Assembly (NCBI RefSeq): GCF_006716445.1
Contig: NZ_VFPA01000001.1
Span: 2,232,001 to 2,296,000 of the forward strand
Length of the DNA stretch: 64,000 nucleotides
From: Pseudonocardia kunmingensis
GTDB lineage: Bacteria; Actinomycetota; Actinomycetes; Mycobacteriales; Pseudonocardiaceae
Direction of reading: 5' to 3'
The position numbers and the translations under genes were made by a program. How positions within the stretch are numbered: position 1 is the first letter of the stretch; each line of letters starts with the position of its first letter. The notes beneath the pieces are model-generated. The model saw only the letters and a list, made by a program, of their open reading frames with translations. It was not told where the DNA came from and made no database searches. Shown piece by piece: positions 55,529 to 64,000 of this stretch.

Positions 55529-55852
55529 GGTCGTCGGTCGTCCTCTTCTTCCTGCCGCTCATGTACGCGAGTCCGGGGTGGTGCACGCACGAGGAGCCCG
55601 GTTCCGGTCTCACCCGTGGTGGCTCCGGTCCACGAGGTCGGGTGTGTCGCGTCCTGACCCCATACCGGTCCCCGGGCCACTTGCGTCCCCCAGGGGGGTA
55701 GCTGTGCTCAGGGGCTGTGCTTCAAGGGCTCCGCGCGGGCGCGGCGCACTCGAACCCTCGGTCCCGGGGACAGAGGTCCGGGCGCGCCGCAGCCCTACGC
55801 GCAACCCGTCAAGGATGCCACACCGGGGTGCGGCACCCTCAACCGGGGGTTC
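55529..55852 (-). promoter_or_regulatory. S10-operon upstream region
   Basis: A 324-base region without a gene between tuf and rpsJ. It holds the tuf terminator hairpin (55816-55835) and the sequence CGAGGTCGGGTGT at 55633-55645, 105 bases before the rpsJ start, which also occurs twice before rpsL. A promoter for rpsJ must lie here, but no clear -35/-10 pair can be chosen. Confidence 0.5.
55816..55835 (-). terminator. Terminator-like hairpin after tuf
   Basis: TGCCACACC (55816-55824) and GGTGCGGCA (55827-55835) pair with one mismatch, 18 bases after the tuf stop. Short, so a weak call. Confidence 0.4.
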
Positions 55853-57046
55853 CTACTTGGTGATCTTCGTGACCTGGCCGGCACCGACCGTCCGACCACC
55901 CTCGCGGATGGCGAACTGCAGGCCCTCCTCCATGGCGATCGGCTGGATCAGCTGAACGCTCATGGTGGTGTTGTCGCCGGGCATGACCATCTCGGTGCCG
56001 CTCGGCAGGGTCACGACGCCCGTCACGTCCGTGGTGCGGAAGTAGAACTGCGGGCGGTAGTTGTTGAAGAACGGCGTGTGCCGGCCGCCCTCGTCCTTGG
56101 ACAGGATGTAGACCTGGCCCTCGAACTCGGTGTGCGGGGTGATCGAGCCCGGCTTCACGACGACCTGGCCGCGCTCGACGTCCTCGCGCTTGATACCGCG
56201 GAGCAGGAGGCCGACGTTCTCGCCCGCACGACCCTCGTCGAGGATCTTGCGGAACATCTCGACACCGGTGACGGTGGTCGAGGTCGACTTCTCGCGGATG
56301 CCCACGATCTCGACGGTCTCGTTGACCTTGACGATGCCGCGCTCGACGCGACCCGTGACCACCGTGCCGCGGCCGGTGATCGTGAAGACGTCCTCGACGG
56401 GCATGAGGAACGGCTTCTCGGTGTCGCGCTCCGGCTCCGGGATCGCCTCGTCGACGGCGTCCATGAGCTCGAGCAGCTTGTCGCCCCACTCCTTGTCGCC
56501 CTCGAGCGCCTTGAGCGCCGAGACGCGGACGATGGGCAGGTCGTCGCCCGGGTACTCCTGCGAGGACAGGAGCTCACGGACCTCCAGCTCGACGAGCTCG
56601 AGGATCTCCTCGTCGTCGACCATGTCGGCCTTGTTCAGCGCCACGACGATGTAGGGCACACCGACCTGGCGGGCGAGCAGCACGTGCTCACGCGTCTGCG
56701 GCATGGGGCCGTCGGTCGCGGCGACCACCAGGATCGCGCCGTCCATCTGGGCGGCGCCGGTGATCATGTTCTTGATGTAGTCGGCGTGACCGGGGCAGTC
56801 GACGTGCGCGTAGTGCCGCTTCTCGGTCTGGTACTCGACGTGCGCGATCGAGATCGTGATACCGCGCTGGCGCTCCTCGGGCGCCTTGTCGATCATGTCG
56901 AACGCCGACGCCTCGTTGAGGGTCGGGTACTTGTCGTGCAGAACCTTGGTGATGGCCGCCGTCAGCGTGGTCTTGCCGTGGTCGATGTGACCGATCGTGC
57001 CGATGTTGACGTGCGGCTTGGTCCGCTCGAACTTCGCCTTCGCCAC
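55853..57046 (-). CDS. tuf: Elongation factor Tu
   Basis: The 397-residue GTPase has G1 GHIDHGKT, G2 near [10 protein letters not shown]3 DCPGH, G4 NKAD and three domains of usual length; [16 protein letters not shown] is in domain 2. It delivers aminoacyl-tRNA to the ribosome. It lies 99 bases after fusA with a hairpin between, and it is the only tuf in the window. Confidence 0.99.
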   Translation of the reverse strand: MAKAKFERTKPHVNIGTIGHIDHGKTTLTAAITKVLHDKYPTLNEASAFDMIDKAPEERQRGITISIAHVEYQTEKRHYAHVDCPGHADYIKNMITGAAQMDGAILVVAATDGPMPQTREHVLLARQVGVPYIVVALNKADMVDDEEILELVELEVRELLSSQEYPGDDLPIVRVSALKALEGDKEWGDKLLELMDAVDEAIPEPERDTEKPFLMPVEDVFTITGRGTVVTGRVERGIVKVNETVEIVGIREKSTSTTVTGVEMFRKILDEGRAGENVGLLLRGIKREDVERGQVVVKPGSITPHTEFEGQVYILSKDEGGRHTPFFNNYRPQFYFRTTDVTGVVTLPSGTEMVMPGDNTTMSVQLIQPIAMEEGLQFAIREGGRTVGAGQVTKITK

Positions 57047-57111
57047 TGGGGGATCCTCCTGGACTGGTGTTCTTGTCCGCCGTGCTGACGGCAGGTCGGT
57101 GGGTGGTACGG

Positions 57112-57136
57112 GCCGCGGACGCTACCGGTCCGCGGC
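57112..57136 (-). terminator. Hairpin between fusA and tuf
   Basis: GCCGCGGAC (57112-57120) pairs with GTCCGCGGC (57128-57136), seven-base loop, ten bases after the fusA stop. It may be a partial terminator or processing site. Confidence 0.5.
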
Positions 57137-57145
57137 TCGGGCCTC

Positions 57146-59251
<2,106 letters not shown>

Positions 59252-59299
59252 GGTCTCAGCTCTCTTCCCTCAGCAGGTTGGCGCGGACACCTCGGCCCG

Positions 59300-59769
59300 T
59301 CACCAGCGGTAGTGGGCGAAGGCCTTGTTGGACTCCGCCATCTTGTGCATGTCCTCGCGGCGCTTGACGCTGGCGCCCAGACCGTTGCTCGCGTCGAGCA
59401 GCTCGTTCATCAGCCGGTCGACCATCGTCTTCTCGCGGCGCTGGCCGGCGTAGGACACGAGCCAGCGCAGGGCGAGGGTGGTCTGCCGGACGGCACGCAC
59501 CTCGACGGGGACCTGGTAGGTGGCGCCACCGACGCGGCGGCTCTTGACCTCCAGAGCCGGCTTCACGTTGTCCATGGCGCGCTTGAGCGTGACGACCGGG
59601 TCGGTGCCGGTCTTCTCCCGGGTGCCCTCGAGGGCGGCGTACACGATGCGCTCGGCCAGCGAGCGCTTGCCGTCCTTGAGGACCTTGTTCACCAGCTGGG
59701 TGACCAGCGGCGAGCTGTAGACCGGGTCGGAGACCAGTGGGCGCTTCGGCGCCGCTCCCTTGCGGGGCA

Positions 59770-59770
<1 letters not shown>
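59300..59770 (-). CDS. rpsG: 30S ribosomal protein S7
   Basis: This 156-residue protein ([60 protein letters not shown]) is the head assembly initiator, with the full tail. Its ATG overlaps the rpsL stop by one base. Confidence 0.98.
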
Positions 59771-60144
<374 letters not shown>

Positions 60145-60616
60145 GAACCGTCTGCTTCTTCCCGTCGATGTGCTTCGTATCTGGTGCGTCGTACTGGTGC
60201 TCGTCGTGCTTCCGGTGCTGGTGGGGACGCCCCTGGCCCACCCCCGAGGTCGGGCGTGTCCCGAGGTCGGGCGTATTGCTCCCGGGCACCGAGCGATGAG
60301 ATCTCCGGACCTCACGGGAGCCTGGGCCCGCGCGCCCCGCGGACCGTTCCCGCACCGGAGTGCGTGATCAGCGACCACTGGGCACACAGATCGGCCCGAC
60401 CGTGGCCGAGCGCAAGACAACAGGGTACCCGCCCCGCCGAAGGGGGGTCAAAACGGGTCCTGGTCAGCGGCTGTCGGTACCGGCAGAGTGCCCGAAGCCC
60501 GCCGCGCTCGCAAGAGGACGCGCCCGTTCGCCGCGTCCCACCATCCGCTCGTCGCAGCCGTGGGCGCCACCCCCACGAGTGTTCCTCGCGCGCCTCGTAC
60601 ACGTTACCGTCCGGTA
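60145..60616. promoter_or_regulatory. Divergent region between rpsL and the esterase-monooxygenase gene
   Basis: A 472-base region without a gene. It holds a direct repeat CCCGAGGTCGGGCGT (60243-60257 and 60260-60274) about 100-130 bases before rpsL, related to a site before rpsJ, and a TTACCG-TC-CGGTAA operator-like dyad at its right end. It must contain the str-operon promoter; no unambiguous hexamers found. Confidence 0.55.
60243..60274 (-). repeat. Tandem 15-bp repeat upstream of rpsL
   Basis: CCCGAGGTCGGGCGT occurs twice with a 17-base period. On the coding (minus) strand it reads ACGCCCGACCTCGGG. A close relative lies at the same distance before rpsJ (55633-55645). Confidence 0.6.
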
Positions 60617-60617
60617 A
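60604..60617. promoter_or_regulatory. Dyad TTACCG-TC-CGGTAA at the esterase-monooxygenase start
   Basis: A perfect 6+2+6 dyad whose last base is the A of the ATG. The form is common for TetR-family repressor sites. No TetR gene is in the window. Confidence 0.5.
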
Positions 60618-62989
60618 TGCGGTTGCCCCGTGCCGTCGTCCGCGGGCTCACCCGAGTCGTCGTGCGGCCACTGCTCTCTCCTCGTCTCCCGCTCGGCGCG
60701 CGGCGTCCGCTGCTGGACGCCACCGGCTACATCGGTCCCGACCCGCGCGGCACCCGCCGCAGCCGGGCCGACCTCGGCGGGGTGCCCACCGAGCGGGTGG
60801 TCGTGCGCGGCGCCCACGGGCCGCACCAGGTGCTCTACGTGCACGGTGGCGGGTACCAGGTCGGCTCGCCGGCCTCGCACCGCGCGCTCGCCGCGCACCT
60901 GAGCCGGGCCGCGGGAGCCCCCGTGCACCTGCCGGACTACCGGCGGGCCCCGGAGCACCCGTACCCCGCCCCCGTGGACGACGTGGCAGCGGCGTACCGC
61001 GCCCTGCGGCGAGCAGGCCACCCTGCACAACGCATCGCGGTGGCCGGTGATTCCGCCGGTGGTGGTCTGGTCATGGCGCTCCTGCTCCGCCTGCGCGCCG
61101 CGGGCGAGGAGCCGCCCGGCTCGGTCGGGCTGATCTCCCCGTGGCTCGACCTCGACCTCTCCTCCCCGCTGTTGCGGGCCAACGCGGCGACCGACGCGAT
61201 GCTGGATCCCGGCTGGCTCGCCGACGCCGCGGCCTCCTACCGGCGCGCGGCCGACGACGAGGAGCTGCGTCCCCTGCAGGCCGACGCGGGCGGGCTGCCG
61301 CCGGTGCACGTCGTCGCCGGGGCCGAGGAGATCCTCGTCGGCGACTCCGACGCGCTCGTCGAACGGATCCGGGCCGCAGGCGGGCCGGTCACGTACCGGC
61401 GGGTGGAGCGCATGTGGCACGCCTTCCCCGTGTTCGCCGGGATGCTGCGCGAGGCCGACGAGGCCGTCGCGGACCTGGGAGCGGCGATCCGCCGCGACTG
61501 CGGGGACCGCCTGCCGCGCGTCGCCGTCGTGGGGGCCGGGTTCGGCGGGATCGGGATGGGCATGGCGCTGCGCGCCGCCGGGTGGACCGGCGCGGCGGAG
61601 CTGACGATCCTCGACCGCGCCGAGGGCGTCGGCGGGGTCTGGCGCGCCAACACCTACCCCGGCGCCGCCTGCGACGTCCCCTCGCACCTCTACTCGTTCG
61701 CCTGCGCGCCCGGCAGCGAGTGGAGCCGCCGGTTCGCACCGCAGGCCGACATCCTGCGCTACCTGCAGCGGCTCGTCCGCGAACACGGGCTCACCGGGCA
61801 CCTGAGGCTCGGCACCGAGGTCACCGAGGCCCGCTGGGACGACGCGGCCGGCGTCTGGCGGCTCTCGCTCGCCGACGGCGACGCGCTGGAGGCCGACGTG
61901 CTCGTCCCCGCGTGCGGTCAGCTCTCCCGCCCTGTCCGCCCCGCGATCCCCGGGCTCGACCGGTTCCCCGGACCGGTCTTCCACTCCGCCGAGTGGGACC
62001 ACCGGGTCGACCTGACCGGCCGGCGGGTCGCCGTCATCGGCACGGGCGCGAGCGCGATCCAGTTCGTCCCGGCCATCGTGGACCGGGTGGCGGGCCTGAC
62101 GGTGTTCCAGCGCTCCGCGCCGCACGTGATCCCGAAGCCGGACCGGGGGTACCGCGGACGCCGCAGGTCGCGGGCCGGACGGGCGGCGGCCCGCGCGTGC
62201 TGGCGCGCGTTCTTCGAGACGGGCGCTCTCGGCCTCACCTCGGTGCGCGCCGCGGCGCTCCCGTTCCGCCTCGCGTCCGACCGGCTGCGACGCGCCCAGG
62301 TGGCCGACCCGGCCCTGCGCGCCCGCCTCGCGCCCGACCACCCGGTCGGCTGCAAGCGCATCCTCATCTCCTCGGACTGGTTCCCGGCGCTCACCCGACC
62401 GCACGTCGACGTCGTCACCGCGCCGATCACGCAGGTCACGGCGACGGGCGTGCGGACCGCGGACGGCGGGGAGCACCCGGCCGACGTGATCGTGCTCGGC
62501 ACGGGCTTCGCCTCGACGGAGTTCCTCGCCCCGATGAGGGTGTTCGGCCCCGGCGGGCGGGAGCTCTCCGAGGAGTGGCGCGACGGCGCGAGCGCCCACC
62601 TCGGCATCACCGTGCCCGGCTTCCCGAACCTCTTCCTGCTCTACGGCCCGAACACCAACCTCGGCTCGGGCTCGATCGTGCACATGCTGGAGTGCCAGAT
62701 CGGCTACGTCCGGCAGGCCCTCGAGCTGCTGCGCGCCGGCGCCGGTCCCCTCGCGGTACGCCCGGAGGTGGCCGAACGCTCCGACGCCGAGCTGCAGCAG
62801 CGACTGGCCCACTCGGTGTGGACCGGCTGCCGCAGCTGGTACCGCACGGCGAGTGGGCGGGTGGTCAACAACTGGCCCGGCACGATGCGCGAGTACGCGA
62901 AGCGCACGCGGACGCTGGACGTCTCGGACTACGAGGTGCCGCTCCCCGCGACCCGGACGGCGGTCGCGACGCCCGTGCATGATCAATGA
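60617..62989 (+). CDS. Fused alpha/beta-hydrolase (esterase) and Baeyer-Villiger-type flavin monooxygenase
   Basis: This is one 790-residue chain. Residues about 1-295 are a hormone-sensitive-lipase-type esterase: oxyanion HGGG, nucleophile GDSAGGG and a late HAF histidine. From about residue 300 it is a flavin monooxygenase: FAD site VGAGFGGIGMG, the type I Baeyer-Villiger fingerprint FPGPVFHSAEWD and NADPH site IGTGASAIQFVP. A BVMO makes esters from ketones and the esterase can cleave them, so both steps may sit in one protein. ATG 60617 is chosen over an upstream extension; no ribosome-binding site, so probably near-leaderless. Confidence 0.88.
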   Translation: MRLPRAVVRGLTRVVVRPLLSPRLPLGARRPLLDATGYIGPDPRGTRRSRADLGGVPTERVVVRGAHGPHQVLYVHGGGYQVGSPASHRALAAHLSRAAGAPVHLPDYRRAPEHPYPAPVDDVAAAYRALRRAGHPAQRIAVAGDSAGGGLVMALLLRLRAAGEEPPGSVGLISPWLDLDLSSPLLRANAATDAMLDPGWLADAAASYRRAADDEELRPLQADAGGLPPVHVVAGAEEILVGDSDALVERIRAAGGPVTYRRVERMWHAFPVFAGMLREADEAVADLGAAIRRDCGDRLPRVAVVGAGFGGIGMGMALRAAGWTGAAELTILDRAEGVGGVWRANTYPGAACDVPSHLYSFACAPGSEWSRRFAPQADILRYLQRLVREHGLTGHLRLGTEVTEARWDDAAGVWRLSLADGDALEADVLVPACGQLSRPVRPAIPGLDRFPGPVFHSAEWDHRVDLTGRRVAVIGTGASAIQFVPAIVDRVAGLTVFQRSAPHVIPKPDRGYRGRRRSRAGRAAARACWRAFFETGALGLTSVRAAALPFRLASDRLRRAQVADPALRARLAPDHPVGCKRILISSDWFPALTRPHVDVVTAPITQVTATGVRTADGGEHPADVIVLGTGFASTEFLAPMRVFGPGGRELSEEWRDGASAHLGITVPGFPNLFLLYGPNTNLGSGSIVHMLECQIGYVRQALELLRAGAGPLAVRPEVAERSDAELQQRLAHSVWTGCRSWYRTASGRVVNNWPGTMREYAKRTRTLDVSDYEVPLPATRTAVATPVHDQ

Positions 62990-62995
62990 GACACC

Positions 62996-63025
62996 AGCGG
63001 GGTTCGGGCGAGATCGAACCCCGCT
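62996..63025 (+). terminator. Terminator of the esterase-monooxygenase gene
   Basis: AGCGGGGTTCG (62996-63006) pairs perfectly with CGAACCCCGCT (63015-63025) over an eight-base loop, seven bases after the stop. Confidence 0.75.
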
Positions 63026-63515
63026 CACGTCTCGCTCGTCGTGAGAACTCCTGTGGGCGCGCCGTACCCGGCTCGCGACCACGGCCCCCCGCCCGCCTCT
63101 CGTCCGCGGCGCGATCACCCACCTTCCCTCGCCCTCTTCCGTCGGCGAGGTGGCCGGGTGGGCGCCACTACCGCACGGTGGGTCGGCGCGGCATCGGAGT
63201 GATCGCGCGGAAGACCAGGGCGAGGGGTGGGGCAACTCGCCCCGAGCCGGGAACGGCGCCCCCACGCAACCCGCCCCAACCGACGGGCTCCCCCACGAAG
63301 GCGGTCACGGCGACATTCCGAGGCCGCCGCCCGAGGGATGATCAGCGTCTGCGGTCGGAGACCCGCGCGCCTGCGGCTCCAGAACCGCAAGCAGCGATCT
63401 CCCGCCCGCGCCGATCCGTTGATCGCCAGGTGTGGTCGCAGAACCGCACCGCCGCGGCCCAGGCACCACACCCGACGATCAGGACGCGGACCGGCTCGGC
63501 GCCCCGGACACGCAG

Positions 63516-63560
63516 AATGGGGCCGGCCACCTCCACGGGAGAGAGGTGACCGGCCCCGTT
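63516..63560 (-). terminator. rpoC terminator, distal hairpin
   Basis: Arms 63519-63533 and 63543-63557 (15 bp, one mismatch) over a nine-base loop, with A-T/T-G extension at the base. On the minus strand it follows the hairpin at 63575-63607. Confidence 0.75.
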
Positions 63561-63574
63561 CAGGGCATCGGGCC

Positions 63575-63607
63575 ACCTGCGGCCGGGCCGTCGCCCGGGC
63601 CGCAGGT
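63575..63607 (-). terminator. rpoC terminator, proximal hairpin
   Basis: A 14-bp stem with one bulged base (63575-63588 with 63593-63607) and a CGTC tetraloop, nine bases after the rpoC stop. Two hairpins in a row insulate rpoC from the convergent gene. Confidence 0.75.
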
Positions 63608-63616
63608 CGCGGCTAC

Positions 63617-64000
<384 letters not shown>

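Larger units (their letters stand above)
62990..63616. other. Convergent intergenic region between the fusion gene and rpoC
   Basis: 627 bases without a supported gene. The ends hold terminator hairpins for both sides (62996-63025; 63516-63560 and 63575-63607). In the middle, 63030-63500, several open frames exist on both strands but none has family similarity or a ribosome-binding site. I see nothing else there. Confidence 0.6.

Noticed and set aside
63030..63500. Short genes in the region before rpoC's 3' end
   Set aside because: Frames on both strands are Arg/Pro-rich without ribosome-binding sites or family likeness. Left as intergenic.

Overview
The window is high-GC actinobacterial chromosome, most likely from the Pseudonocardiales (Pseudonocardia-like). 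The case rests on very high third-position G+C, frequent GTG starts, ATGA/GTGA/TGATG gene overlaps, and a gene order that follows the Mycobacterium tuberculosis segment Rv3419c-Rv3462c: t6A genes, alr, nnrD, glmM-rpsI-rplM, an ESX-4 locus, truA-rplQ-rpoA-rpsD-rpsK-rpsM-rpmJ-infA. Genus is an inference. There are no rRNA or tRNA genes, CRISPR arrays, insertion sequences or prophage genes.

Layout. 1-1312: the end of an aldo/keto reductase gene and a VapBC-type toxin-antitoxin pair. 1321-8465 (minus strand): tsaD, rimI, tsaB, a HAD hydrolase, tsaE, an alpha/beta hydrolase, alr and nnrD, mostly overlapping by 1-4 bases. 8647-10158: a plus-strand alpha/beta-hydrolase-fold protein with no serine nucleophile, then a minus-strand pair of small type VII secretion-associated proteins. 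10283-12703: glmM, rpsI, rplM. 12958-23495: a complete ESX-4-type type VII secretion locus (two WXG100 proteins, an Rv3446c-like protein, EccC, EccD, MycP, EccB; no EccE, PE or PPE). 23628-27477: a lipoprotein, then an operon with an NCS1 nucleobase permease, a yeast-type cytosine deaminase and an isopenicillin-N-synthase-like dioxygenase. 27641-32411: truA back to infA. 32713-42721: about 10 kb of accessory genes between map and infA (TPR protein, MFS exporter, ECF sigma factor with a small membrane protein, monocarboxylate-type symporter, CstA-YbdD, split PntAB transhydrogenase). 42836-55528: map-adk-secY and the spc and S10 ribosomal operons. 55853-60144: tuf, fusA, rpsG, rpsL. 60617-62989: an esterase fused to a Baeyer-Villiger-type monooxygenase. 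63617 to the end: the 3' end of rpoC.

How the genes work together. Most of the window is the translation core (str, S10, spc and alpha operons, EF-Tu, EF-G, IF-1, SecY, Adk, Map), with tRNA t6A modification, cell-wall precursor synthesis (GlmM, Alr), nucleotide repair (NnrD) and an ESX-4 secretion system. Accessory genes sit at the seams between the conserved operons.

Main unusual features: ribosomal proteins L4 and L17 carry the same extra C-terminal domain; a single palindrome class (GTTC-N4-GAAC) lies in both divergent ESX-4 promoter regions, and a 24-bp perfect palindrome lies at the mycP start; three families of intergenic inverted repeats are present, two of them in two copies; one polypeptide joins a monooxygenase to an esterase; the cytosine deaminase is fungal-like and sits next to a dioxygenase; short upstream or duplicated reading frames lie in front of cstA and rpsN; and truA has no canonical start codon for its conserved N-terminus.
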